Source: Pseudonocardia benzenivorans CB1190
GTDB lineage: Bacteria; Actinomycetota; Actinomycetes; Mycobacteriales; Pseudonocardiaceae
Length of the DNA: 64,000 nt
Reading direction: 5' to 3'
Assembly (NCBI RefSeq): GCF_000196675.2
Contig: NC_015312.1
Coordinates: 6,464,501 to 6,528,500, forward strand
Positions 45,867 to 53,572 of this stretch are shown piece by piece; position 1 is the stretch's first letter; each line of letters begins with the position of its first letter. The notes under the pieces are model-generated. The model made no database searches. It had not been told where the DNA came from and saw nothing but the letters and a program-made list of their open reading frames with translations. A program made the position numbers and the translations under genes.

Positions 45867-46676
45867 GTGGCATCCTCGCGCAGGCTCAGGGCTCTGATCA
45901 CCAACGACGACGGGATCGACTCCCCGGGCCTCTGGGCGCTCGCCGACGCCACCCGCGACGCCGGCTTCGACGTCGTCGTCGCGGCGCCGCACCGCGACGC
46001 CAGCGGTGTCGGCGCCTCGGTCTTCGCGGTCCGTGGCGAGGACGGCGTGGCCGTGCACCCGCGCGAGCTGCCCGGGCTCGACGGCGTTCCCGCGTACGCG
46101 GTCGAGGGGCACCCGTCGTTCATCGTCTACGCCTCCGGCCGCGGCTGGCTCGAGCCGAAGCCCGATCTCGTCGTCTCCGGGATCAACCTCGGTGCCAACG
46201 TCGGACGGTCGGTGCTGCACTCGGGCACGGTCGGCGCCGCGCTGACGGCGGGCCTGCAGGGCTGGTACGGACTCGCGGTGTCGCTCGACACCGGCTGGAC
46301 CCCGCCGGAGCACCCGCACTGGGAAGCCGCGACGGCCGGCCTGCCCGAGGTGTTCGACCTGCTGCTCTCCCGCGATCCCGGGACGGTCCTGTCCTACAAC
46401 GCGCCCGACGTCGATCCCGCCGCGCTGCGCGAGCTGCGGGAGGCGGAGCTGGCCGAGTTCGGCACGGCGCAGGTCGTCGTCGAGCACCGGGAGGCCGGAC
46501 CGGGCGGCGCGACGCACGGGACGCTGCGGTCGTCGCTGCACGAGGTGGGCGAGCAGCCGTCGCCGACCAGCGACGTGGGGCTGCTCGCCGCGGGCCACCC
46601 GACGGTGACGGAGCTGCGGTCGGTGGCCGCCGTCCCCGGTGTCCTGGGCGGGGTGGTCGTCACGTCGGCGCACTGA
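45867..46676 (+). CDS. surE: 5'/3'-nucleotidase SurE
   Basis: A 269-residue SurE that dephosphorylates nucleoside monophosphates and is linked to stress survival. The metal-binding Asp pair is in ALITNDDGIDSPGL, the next ligand in APHRDASGVGAS, and Asn in VVSGINLGANVGRSVLHSG. TVGAALTAGLQG completes the fold. A GTG start without ribosome binding site follows a -10 box by 6 nt. A strong hairpin lies 9 bp after the stop. Confidence 0.95.
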   Translation: MASSRRLRALITNDDGIDSPGLWALADATRDAGFDVVVAAPHRDASGVGASVFAVRGEDGVAVHPRELPGLDGVPAYAVEGHPSFIVYASGRGWLEPKPDLVVSGINLGANVGRSVLHSGTVGAALTAGLQGWYGLAVSLDTGWTPPEHPHWEAATAGLPEVFDLLLSRDPGTVLSYNAPDVDPAALRELREAELAEFGTAQVVVEHREAGPGGATHGTLRSSLHEVGEQPSPTSDVGLLAAGHPTVTELRSVAAVPGVLGGVVVTSAH

Positions 46677-46681
46677 GCCGA

Positions 46682-46714
46682 CCGCGTAGCGTGGCCTTCG
46701 GTCACGCTACGTGT
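46682..46714. terminator. Hairpin after surE
   Basis: A nearly perfect stem: CGTAGCGTGGCC (46685-46696) pairs with GGTCACGCTACG (46700-46711) around a TTC loop, with one mismatch. It lies just after the surE stop and before a small gene. No T-tract follows. Confidence 0.65.
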
Positions 46715-46765
46715 CTACGCACCCCCGGATCGTGACACGGGTGTGGCGCAGGGCACCATCTGCGA

Positions 46766-46933
46766 ATGGACGCAGCGTGGAGCCGCGCCGAGTGGGCGAC
46801 GCACTTCTCCCGCACGGTGGCCGAGGAGATTCGTCTCGGGATCCGGTCGGGCGTTCTCACCTGGGCCGAGGCCGACGAGTTGCTCGCGCGCCTGCGCGTC
46901 GTCGTCGACCAGGCGCTGGAACCGATCAGCTGA
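46766..46933 (+). CDS. Small hypothetical protein (55 residues)
   Basis: An ATG reading frame coding MDAAWSRAEWATHFSRTVAE and ending ALEPIS. It is strongly helical and amphipathic, with two Trp residues at the front and a third in the segment GVLTWAEADELLARLR. No domain is recognised. Support comes from a compact intergenic position, typical GC-rich third-codon use and well-formed helices. It lies downstream of the surE hairpin and converges with the hypothetical gene at 46983. It could be a small regulatory or antitoxin-like protein; this is speculative. Confidence 0.55.
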   Translation: MDAAWSRAEWATHFSRTVAEEIRLGIRSGVLTWAEADELLARLRVVVDQALEPIS

Positions 46934-46982
46934 CGCGCCGCGGACCGGGTGCTCCTCGGCGCCGGTCGGTGCTCGGCGCCGG

Positions 46983-47372
46983 TCAGTGCTCGTCGCCGCC
47001 GGTGAGCTTCTCCTCGAGGTCGTCGGCGACCGCGACGACGACCCGGAACGGCCTGTCGAAATCGCCGAGCTCGGCGTCGGCCAGCGGCACGGAGTGCCGG
47101 AACACCGCGACGCCGTCGGTGGCCGCGACCCCGCCGACCACCGACGCGCTCGCGAGGGTCAGCAGCTCGGCGAGGTCGACGTCGGCCACGCGGCAGATCG
47201 GCGAGGAGATCTGCGCCCACGCGTGCCCGTCGTCGCCCACGACCTGACGCACGACGACGAGCTGGGTGCGCTCGCCCCTCGTCGGCAGGTTGAACCAGAG
47301 CTCCTCGTCGCTCTGGCGCATGATCTCGTAGCGCACACGGACGTAGGACACGAGATCGTCCCAGCTGGCCAC
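46983..47372 (-). CDS. Conserved hypothetical protein, possibly YbjN/secretion-chaperone-like
   Basis: A 129-residue protein, MASWDDLVSYVRVRYEIMRQ at the N-terminus. It has an alternating strand/helix pattern with ELWFNLPTRGERTQLVVVRQ, ISSPICRV and ATDGVAVFRHSVPLAD. This arrangement resembles YbjN or CesT-type chaperone folds, but I cannot claim a match. It starts with GTG at 47372, 43 bp upstream-side of the acyl-CoA dehydrogenase stop, on the same strand. No signal or membrane segment. Confidence 0.75.
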   Translation of the reverse strand: MASWDDLVSYVRVRYEIMRQSDEELWFNLPTRGERTQLVVVRQVVGDDGHAWAQISSPICRVADVDLAELLTLASASVVGGVAATDGVAVFRHSVPLADAELGDFDRPFRVVVAVADDLEEKLTGGDEH

Positions 47373-47415
47373 GTCGGCTCCTCCCGGTCGTCGCGGCGAC
47401 GGTACCGCGGGCCCG

Positions 47416-48564
47416 CTACAGCCCGAGCTGGCGGGCGATCAGCATCTTCTGGACCTCGGACGTGCCCTCGCCGATCTCGAGGATCTTGGCGTCGCGGTAG
47501 AAGCGGCCGACGGGGAACTCGTTCATGAAGCCGTAGCCGCCGAAGATCTGCGTCGCGTCACGGGCGTTGTCCATCGCGGCGTTCGACGACACCAGCTTCG
47601 CGATCGCCGCCTCCTTCTTGAACGGCTTGCCGGCCTGCATCTTCGCCGCCGCGGCGTACCAGGCCAGCCGCGACGTGTGCGCCCGCGACTCCATCTCGGC
47701 GATCTTGAACTGGATCGCCTGGTAGCTCCCGATCGGCTGGCCGAACGCCTCGCGCTCGTGGGCGTAGCGCACCGACTCGTCGACACAGCCTTGCGCGAGC
47801 CCGGTGCCCAGCGCGGCGATCGCGACGCGGCCCTCGTCGAGGATCGACAGGAACTGCGCGTAGCCACGGCCGCGCTCGCCGAGCAGGTTCCCGGCGGGGA
47901 CGCGGCAGTCGTCGAAGGACAGCTCGTGGGTGTCCGAGGCGTTCCAGCCGACCTTGGAGTACTTCGGTGCCACCGTGAACCCGGGCGTCCCCGACGGCAC
48001 GATGATCGCCGAGATCTCCTTCTTGCCGCCCTCGCGCTCGCCGGTGATCGCGGTGACCGTCACCAGCGAGGTGACGTCCGTGCCGGAGTTGGTGATGAAC
48101 GACTTCGAGCCGTTGATGACCCACTCGTCGCCGTCGAGGCGGGCGGTGGTCCGCGTGGCGCCCGCGTCGGAGCCGCCGCCGGGCTCGGTGAGGCCGAACG
48201 CGCCGAGCTTGGTGCCGGCGACCAGGTCGGGCAGCCAGCGGGCCTTCTGCTCGTCGGTGCCGAAGCGGTAGATCGGCATCAGGCCGAGCGAGACACCCGC
48301 CTCCAGGGTGATCGCGACGGACGAGTCGACGCGCCCCAGCTCCTCCAGCGCGATGCACAGGGCGGTGTAGTCGCCGCCCATGCCGCCCAGGTCCTCGTCG
48401 ACGGGCAGGCCGAACAGGCCCATCCGGCCCATCTTCGCGACGAGCTCGTACGGGAACTCCTCGCGCTCGTAGAACTCCCCGATGACGGGGGCGACGTCCT
48501 TGCGCGCGAAGTCCTCGACCGTGCGACGCAGGGCCTCCTGCTCCTCGCTGAGCTCGAGATCCAC
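47416..48564 (-). CDS. Acyl-CoA dehydrogenase (FadE19-like)
   Basis: A 382-residue FAD-dependent dehydrogenase that introduces an alpha-beta double bond in a short or branched acyl-CoA. Signatures are AFGLTEPGGGSDAGATRTTA, WVINGSKSFITNSG, and the C-terminal QIFGGYGFMNEFPVGRFYRDAKILEIGEGTSE-type block, whose last Glu is the likely catalytic base. The gene is 3 bp after accA1, in the order accD1-accA1-fadE known from M. tuberculosis (Rv2502c-Rv2500c) for leucine degradation. Isovaleryl-CoA or a related branched acyl-CoA is therefore the likely substrate (inference from context). Confidence 0.94.
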   Translation of the reverse strand: MDLELSEEQEALRRTVEDFARKDVAPVIGEFYEREEFPYELVAKMGRMGLFGLPVDEDLGGMGGDYTALCIALEELGRVDSSVAITLEAGVSLGLMPIYRFGTDEQKARWLPDLVAGTKLGAFGLTEPGGGSDAGATRTTARLDGDEWVINGSKSFITNSGTDVTSLVTVTAITGEREGGKKEISAIIVPSGTPGFTVAPKYSKVGWNASDTHELSFDDCRVPAGNLLGERGRGYAQFLSILDEGRVAIAALGTGLAQGCVDESVRYAHEREAFGQPIGSYQAIQFKIAEMESRAHTSRLAWYAAAAKMQAGKPFKKEAAIAKLVSSNAAMDNARDATQIFGGYGFMNEFPVGRFYRDAKILEIGEGTSEVQKMLIARQLGL

Positions 48565-48567
48565 CGC

Positions 48568-50568
48568 TTACTCCTCCTCCGTGTCCACGTTGAGCAGCAC
48601 CGCGTCCTTCGCGACGGCCGCGCCCGCCCGGGCGCGCAGGTCGCGGACCACACCGTCGACCGGTGCGGTGAGCACGTGCTCCATCTTCATCGCCTCGACC
48701 ACGACCAGCCGCTGACCCGCGACGACGGTGTCACCCTCGGCGACGTCGACCACCGTCACGGTGCCGGGCATGGGACTGACGACGGGTCCGCCGCCGGCCG
48801 CGGCGTCGGCACGGGCCGCCTCGAGCCGTCCCTGCTCGCGCACGGCCCAGGTGTACCCGTCCCGGCCGATCCACAGCGTGCCGTCGTCGGCGCGCGCTGC
48901 CCTGTACCGCCGGCTGACACCCCCCTGTGCGTGGCGATAGTCGCCACGGCGACCATCGCCACTCACGACCTCTGTACAGGTCTGCACCGGCTCGTCGGAA
49001 GCGATCGCCAGCGACGCGTCGGCCGCGCGGCCACGGGCCCGGACCTCGACCGGGTCGTGGCCCGCGACGAGCAGGGTGCGCGTCGTCGCGGCGGGGTCGC
49101 CGAGGCGCCAGCCGCCCGGGATGTCGAAGGGGTCGACGACGGGTCCCGCGGGCTCGAGACCGAGCAGGGTCACGCCGGTGGCGACACCGAGGACGTCGGC
49201 GGGCAGGTCGGCGGTGGTCCAGTCCTCGAGCCGGCGGCCGACGAGGCCGGTGTCCAGGTTCGCGGCGCGGACGTCGTCGTCGGCGAGCAGGGTGCGCAGG
49301 AAGCCGATGTTGGTGCCCAGACCCAGCAGCGTGGTGTGGGCGAGGGCGGTGTCGAGGCGGCGGATCGCCTCGTCGCGGTCGGCACCGTGGGCGATGACCT
49401 TGGCGAGCATGGGGTCGTAGTCGGAGCCGACGACGCCGCCGGCCTCGATGCCCGCGTCGACCCGCACACCCGGGCCGGTCGGCGTCTCGAACGCGAGCAC
49501 GCGCCCGCCCGTCGGGAGGAACCCGGCGGCCGGGTCCTCGGCGTAGACGCGGACCTCGATCGCGTGCCCCTGCAGCGAGACGTCGTCCTGCGTGAGGGGG
49601 AGCCGCTCGCCCGCCGCCACCCGCAGCTGCAGCTCCACCAGGTCGAGACCGGTGACCAGCTCCGTGACCGGGTGCTCGACCTGCAGCCGGGTGTTCATCT
49701 CCATGAAGAAGAACTCGTCCGGCCGGTCGCCGCCCACGATGAACTCGACGGTCCCCGCGCCGGTGTAGCCGACCGACCGGGCCGCCTCGACCGCCGCCGC
49801 GCCCATCCGCTCCCGCTGCTCGGGCGTGAGCAGCGCCGACGGCGCCTCCTCGACGATCTTCTGGTGCCGGCGCTGCAGCGAGCACTCGCGTTCGCCCAGG
49901 TGCACGACGGTGCCGTGGGCGTCGGCCAGCACCTGGATCTCGATGTGCCGCGGCGTCGTGACCAGCCGCTCGACGAGCAGGGTGTCGTCGCCGAACGCGC
50001 CCTTCGCCACGCGCCGCGCGCCGACGATGGCGTCGGCGAGGTCCTCGGCGCGGTGCACCTCGACCATGCCCTTGCCGCCGCCGCCCGCGGACGGCTTGAG
50101 CAGCACCGGGTAGCCGATCTCGTCGACGGCGGCGGCGAGGTCGTCGTCGGAGAGGCCGGCGCCGTCGGAACCGGGGACGACCGGCACCCCCGCCTTCGCG
50201 ACGGTCTGCTTGGCGCGGATCTTGTCGCCCATCGCCTCGATCGCCGACGCCGGTGGGCCGACGAACACGATCCCGGCGGCCTCGCACGCCGCCGCGAACG
50301 CGGTGTTCTCCGACAGGAAGCCGTAGCCGGGGTGGATCGCCTCCGCGTCCGTCGCGCGGGCGGCCTCGATCACGCGCTCGATCGAGAGGTAGCTCTCCGC
50401 CGCGGCGGCGGGCCCGATCCGGACTGCGACGTCGGCCGCCGCGACGTGCGGGGAGCCCGCGTCGGCGTCGGAGTACACCGCGACCGACCGGATGCCCAGC
50501 CTGCGCAGGGTGCGGATGACCCGCAGCGCGATCTCGCCGCGGTTGGCGACCATCACCGTGCCGAACAC
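48568..50568 (-). CDS. accA1: Biotin carboxylase/BCCP alpha subunit of acyl-CoA (methylcrotonyl-CoA) carboxylase
   Basis: A 666-residue fusion of biotin carboxylase and biotin carboxyl carrier domains. The N-terminus has TVMVANRGEIALRVIRTLRR, the ATP-grasp loop KPSAGGGGKGMVEV and EMNTRLQVEHPVTELVTG. The biotinylated Lys lies in VVEAMKMEHVL near the C-terminus. In the linker at about residues 535-546 (VSGDGRRGDYRH) the coding sequence is a copy of hairpin repeat B. The GTG at 50568 has GAGGAGG upstream. With AccD1 it would carboxylate 3-methylcrotonyl-CoA in leucine breakdown, by analogy with M. tuberculosis AccA1-AccD1. Confidence 0.94.
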   Translation of the reverse strand: MFGTVMVANRGEIALRVIRTLRRLGIRSVAVYSDADAGSPHVAAADVAVRIGPAAAAESYLSIERVIEAARATDAEAIHPGYGFLSENTAFAAACEAAGIVFVGPPASAIEAMGDKIRAKQTVAKAGVPVVPGSDGAGLSDDDLAAAVDEIGYPVLLKPSAGGGGKGMVEVHRAEDLADAIVGARRVAKGAFGDDTLLVERLVTTPRHIEIQVLADAHGTVVHLGERECSLQRRHQKIVEEAPSALLTPEQRERMGAAAVEAARSVGYTGAGTVEFIVGGDRPDEFFFMEMNTRLQVEHPVTELVTGLDLVELQLRVAAGERLPLTQDDVSLQGHAIEVRVYAEDPAAGFLPTGGRVLAFETPTGPGVRVDAGIEAGGVVGSDYDPMLAKVIAHGADRDEAIRRLDTALAHTTLLGLGTNIGFLRTLLADDDVRAANLDTGLVGRRLEDWTTADLPADVLGVATGVTLLGLEPAGPVVDPFDIPGGWRLGDPAATTRTLLVAGHDPVEVRARGRAADASLAIASDEPVQTCTEVVSGDGRRGDYRHAQGGVSRRYRAARADDGTLWIGRDGYTWAVREQGRLEAARADAAAGGGPVVSPMPGTVTVVDVAEGDTVVAGQRLVVVEAMKMEHVLTAPVDGVVRDLRARAGAAVAKDAVLLNVDTEEE
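48931..48962. repeat. Hairpin repeat B, copy 2, inside accA1
   Basis: GTGGCGATAGTCGCC (48931-48945) and GGCGACCATCGCCAC (48948-48962) pair with one mismatch around a 2-nt loop. The element lies in frame within the accA1 linker. It shares GCGATnGTCGC and GCGACCATCGC with the copy at 2116-2152. Confidence 0.8.
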
Positions 50569-50594
50569 AGGACCTCCTCGTGGCCGACGCCTCG

Positions 50595-50647
50595 TGCAGG
50601 AACGGCACTTTCCCGCAACTGGGCTGCGGGAAAGTGCCGTTCCTGCA
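50595..50647. repeat. Palindromic repeat A, complete copy
   Basis: A perfect 53-bp inverted repeat: 23-nt arms (50595-50617 and 50625-50647) around the loop ACTGGGC. The right arm holds TGCGGGAAAGTGCCGTTCC. It lies in the 106 bp between accD1 and accA1. A second, partial copy with the same loop sits at bases 1-34. Confidence 0.92.
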
Positions 50648-50674
50648 GCTCGGGGAGCCTGATGCGCACGGCGC

Positions 50675-52267
50675 TCACATCCGGAAGACGCCGAACGCGG
50701 GATCCCCGAGGGGCGCGTTGGCGGCGATCGAGAGGGACAGGCCCAGCACGCGGCGGGTGTCGGCGGGGTCGATGACGCCGTCGTCCCACAGCCGGGCCGA
50801 GGAGTAGTAGGGGTGGCCCTGCGTCTCGTACTGGGCGCGGATCGCATCGGGGTCGGCGGTGCCGACGGTGCCGAGCACGGTCGCGGCCTGCTCGCCGCCC
50901 ATGACGGAGATTCTGGCGTTGGGCCACATGAACAGGAACCGGGGCGAGTAGGCCCGGCCGCACATCGCGTAGTTGCCGGCGCCGAACGACCCGCCGATGA
51001 CGACGGTCAGCTTCGGCACCCGCGTCGACGCGACGGCGGTGACCATCTTCGCGCCGTTCTTGGCGATGCCGCCCGCCTCGTACTCGCGCCCCACCATGAA
51101 GCCGGAGATGTTCTGCAGGAACACCAGCGGGACGCCGCGCTGGTCGCAAAGCTCGACGAAGTGCGCACCCTTCACCGCGGACTCGCTGAAGAGGATGCCG
51201 TTGTTGGCGACGATCCCGACCGGATGGCCGTGGATGCGCGCGAAGCCGGTGACGAGCGTCGTGCCGTAGCCGGCCTTGAACTCGTGGAACCGCGACCCGT
51301 CGACGATCCGCGCGACGACCTCGCGCACGTCGTAGGGGGTGCGGGTGTCGGTCGGCACCATCCCGTAGAGCTCGGCGGGGTCCACCACCGGCTCCTCGGT
51401 GGGCACGACGTCCCACGGCCGCGGAGCGCGTGGCCCCAGGGTGGCGACGATCGAGCGGACGATCGCGAGGGCGTGCGGGTCGTCGTCGGCGAGATGGTCG
51501 GTGACGCCGGAGACGGTGGAGTGCAGCTCGCCGCCGCCCAGCTCCTCGGCGGTGACGACCTCGCCCGTCGCGGCCTTCACCAGCGGCGGACCGCCCAGGA
51601 AGATCGTGCCCTGGTTGCGGACGATGACGGCCTCGTCGCTCATCGCCGGGACGTACGCCCCGCCCGCCGTGCAGGATCCCATGACCGCGGCGATCTGCGG
51701 GATGCCGAGGCCCGACATCGTGGCCTGGTTGTAGAAGATGCGCCCGAAGTGCTCGCGGTCCGGGAAGACGTCGTCCTGCTGCGGGAGGAACGCGCCGCCG
51801 GAGTCGACGAGGTAGATGCAGGGCAGCCGGTTGTGCAGGGCCACCTCCTGCGCACGCAGGTGCTTCTTGACCGTCATCGGGTAGTAGGTGCCGCCCTTGA
51901 CGGTGGCGTCGTTGGCGACGATCACGCACTCCCGCCCGGACACCCGGCCGACGCCGGTGATCATCCCGGCACCCGGCGCGTCGCCGCCGTAGAGCCCGTG
52001 GGCGGCCAGCGGGGAGAGCTCCAGGAACGGCGACGACGGGTCCAGCAGCGCGTCGACGCGGTCGCGCGGGAGGAGCTTGCCGCGTTCGACGTGCCGCGTC
52101 CGGGCCCGCTCCGAACCGCCGAGCCGGGCGGTCGCGAGGGTCGCGGCGAGGTCGGCGACGAGGTCGCGGTGCGCGGCGGAGTTGCGCCGGAACGACTCGG
52201 AGGTGGGGTCGGCCGCGGTTCCCAGCACGGGGGCCACCCCCCGGACGTCGGTGTCGAGCGACGTCAT
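50675..52267 (-). CDS. accD1: Carboxyltransferase beta subunit of acyl-CoA (methylcrotonyl-CoA) carboxylase
   Basis: A 530-residue crotonase-fold carboxyltransferase. CVIVANDATVKGGTYYPMTVKK, CIYLVDSGGAFLPQQDDVFPD and SCTAGGAYVPAMSDE are characteristic of the MCC-beta/AccD1 branch. The C-terminal half has GNYAMCGRAYSPRFLFMWPN and ISVMGGEQAATVL. The ATG at 52267 was preferred over GTG 52273, because GGAGGG sits 5 nt before it and would touch the latter. Two TetR-type operators lie 15-48 bp upstream. It is the first gene of accD1-accA1-fadE; a 53-bp palindrome separates it from accA1. Confidence 0.95.
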   Translation of the reverse strand: MTSLDTDVRGVAPVLGTAADPTSESFRRNSAAHRDLVADLAATLATARLGGSERARTRHVERGKLLPRDRVDALLDPSSPFLELSPLAAHGLYGGDAPGAGMITGVGRVSGRECVIVANDATVKGGTYYPMTVKKHLRAQEVALHNRLPCIYLVDSGGAFLPQQDDVFPDREHFGRIFYNQATMSGLGIPQIAAVMGSCTAGGAYVPAMSDEAVIVRNQGTIFLGGPPLVKAATGEVVTAEELGGGELHSTVSGVTDHLADDDPHALAIVRSIVATLGPRAPRPWDVVPTEEPVVDPAELYGMVPTDTRTPYDVREVVARIVDGSRFHEFKAGYGTTLVTGFARIHGHPVGIVANNGILFSESAVKGAHFVELCDQRGVPLVFLQNISGFMVGREYEAGGIAKNGAKMVTAVASTRVPKLTVVIGGSFGAGNYAMCGRAYSPRFLFMWPNARISVMGGEQAATVLGTVGTADPDAIRAQYETQGHPYYSSARLWDDGVIDPADTRRVLGLSLSIAANAPLGDPAFGVFRM

Positions 52268-52281
52268 GGACACCCTCCTCG

Positions 52282-52315
52282 GTTAGCGATCGTTAACATG
52301 TTAGCGATTGTTAAC
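52282..52315. promoter_or_regulatory. Two tandem TetR-type operators upstream of accD1
   Basis: GTTAGCGATCGTTAAC (52282-52297) and GTTAGCGATTGTTAAC (52300-52315) are near-palindromes spaced 18 bp apart. A third site, GTTAGCGGTTGCTAAC, lies at the tetR promoter (52766-52781). The shared sequence argues for one repressor controlling both. Confidence 0.8.
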
Positions 52316-52453
52316 GTCGGGCGCCAGGGCCACCGGGGACGTGCGAGGAGCGCCACCCCGCCGGATTTCTGCGTCCCGCAGGATTCGACGACCGGGAAAC
52401 GGGCATACAGCGTCGAGCGCGCCACAGCGACGCGCCAGGAGAAGGAGGCCCAC

Positions 52454-52690
52454 ATGGCTCCGAAGACCACGTCATCGCCCGAGGACTCCGAGGTCCTCAC
52501 GGTCGTCACCGGGCCGCGCGGCACGAGTTACGAGTGCCCCGACCTGGCGACGCTCGACCGGCATCTCACCACCCTCTGCGCCCGGATCCGCCAGGCGACG
52601 CCGCAGTTCCCCAGCCTCGCCAGAGCCTTTCGCGACGACATCGACGTCCTGCTCGACCGGCGTCGCTGGCTCGAGCTGACCTCGGCCTGA
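52454..52690 (+). CDS. Small hypothetical protein (78 residues)
   Basis: A 78-residue soluble protein beginning MAPKTTSSPEDSEVLTVV. The centre GTSYECPDLATLDRHL and the C-terminus ARAFRDDIDVLLDRRRWLEL look like two helices after a beta-hairpin. It has a good GGAGG 6 nt before the ATG. It lies between the accD1 operators and tetR, diverging from accD1, so the operators may also affect it. I recognise no family. Confidence 0.7.
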   Translation: MAPKTTSSPEDSEVLTVVTGPRGTSYECPDLATLDRHLTTLCARIRQATPQFPSLARAFRDDIDVLLDRRRWLELTSA

Positions 52691-52765
52691 GCGCAGCCCC
52701 GACCCGCGAGCCGACGCGCCGCCCGCCGGCCGCACCCGTCGCGAGGCCGCGGCCACACCCCCTGC

Positions 52766-52791
52766 GTTAGCGGTTGCTAACCGGCTACGCT
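52766..52791 (+). promoter_or_regulatory. tetR promoter with embedded operator
   Basis: The operator GTTAGCGGTTGCTAAC (52766-52781) sits directly before a TACGCT -10 box (52786-52791), which ends 6 nt before the tetR ATG. Binding would block RNA polymerase, so autorepression and a leaderless mRNA are predicted. Confidence 0.7.
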
Positions 52792-52797
52792 GCGCCG

Positions 52798-53382
52798 ATG
52801 GCCGTTCCGACGGGTGCCGCCACCGGCCGGCGCGAGCAGATCCTCACCGTCGCGGCCCGGCTGTTCGCCAGGCACGGGTTCCACGGCGTGAGCATCGCCG
52901 ACCTCGGCGCGGCGGTGGGCGTCAGCGGCCCGGCGCTGTATCGGCACTTCCCCGGCAAGGAGGCGCTGCTCGCGGAGATGCTCGTCGGAATCAGCGAGCA
53001 CCTGCTGGCCGGCGGCCGCGAACGCGCCACCGTCGACGGCGACGCCCGGGCCACGCTCGAGGCACTCGTCGACTTCCATCTCGACTTCGCGCTGACCTCG
53101 CCCGACCTGATCGTCGTGCAGGACCGCGACCTCGCGAACCTGCCCCCCGAGCCGCGGCGCAGGGTTCGCCTGCTGCAGCGCACCTACGTCGAGATCTGGG
53201 TGGACGTGCTGCGGGAGATCACCCCCGGGCTGACGCCCGAGGCCGCCCGCATCGCGGCGCACGGCGCGTTCGGGCTGCTCAACTCGACCCCGCACAGCGG
53301 TGCGCGCGGCAGCACCCGCGAGGTCGCCGCGCTCCTGCGCGGCATGGCCCTCACCGCCCTGACGACGCTTCCCGCGGCCTGA
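52798..53382 (+). CDS. TetR-family repressor of the accD1 operon
   Basis: A 194-residue TetR regulator. The N-terminal HTH is ILTVAARLFARHGFHGVSIADLGAAVGVSG with the recognition helix ending ALYRHFPGKEALLAEML. The C-terminal ligand domain is of the TetR_C type with DFHLDFALTSPDLIVVQDRDL. The same operator sequence occurs at its own promoter and twice before accD1, so it probably represses both until an acyl-CoA intermediate binds. M. tuberculosis Rv2506 next to accD1 is the parallel. ATG 52798 is leaderless; the start at 52774 lies inside the operator. Confidence 0.93.
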   Translation: MAVPTGAATGRREQILTVAARLFARHGFHGVSIADLGAAVGVSGPALYRHFPGKEALLAEMLVGISEHLLAGGRERATVDGDARATLEALVDFHLDFALTSPDLIVVQDRDLANLPPEPRRRVRLLQRTYVEIWVDVLREITPGLTPEAARIAAHGAFGLLNSTPHSGARGSTREVAALLRGMALTALTTLPAA

Positions 53383-53448
53383 CCACCCGGCCGCCGAGCC
53401 CACCCGCCCGCTTCCCCCTCGCGCGACAGGCTGCTGCCCGCCACCCGA

Positions 53449-53572
53449 GCGCAACCTCACCGCTGCCCACAGCCCCGGCGACGACCGCCAGGTTGCGGCC
53501 GGCCATCCCCGCGCAACCCCACTGCTGCCCACCGCCCCGGCAACGACCGCCAGGTTGCGGCCGGCTATCCCC
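53449..53572. repeat. 62-bp tandem repeat, two copies
   Basis: The unit starts GCGCAACCYCACYGCTGCCC and ends TTGCGGCCGGCYATCCCC. It occurs at 53449-53510 and 53511-53572, with about 57 of 62 positions equal. The second copy runs into the last codons of the minus-strand ATPase gene (stop at 53565). A weak third copy continues into its coding region. Confidence 0.85.

Noticed and set aside
47677..50775. A 1032-residue plus-strand frame across acyl-CoA dehydrogenase and accA1
   Set aside because: Both minus-strand genes are certain; the frame is an antisense artefact.
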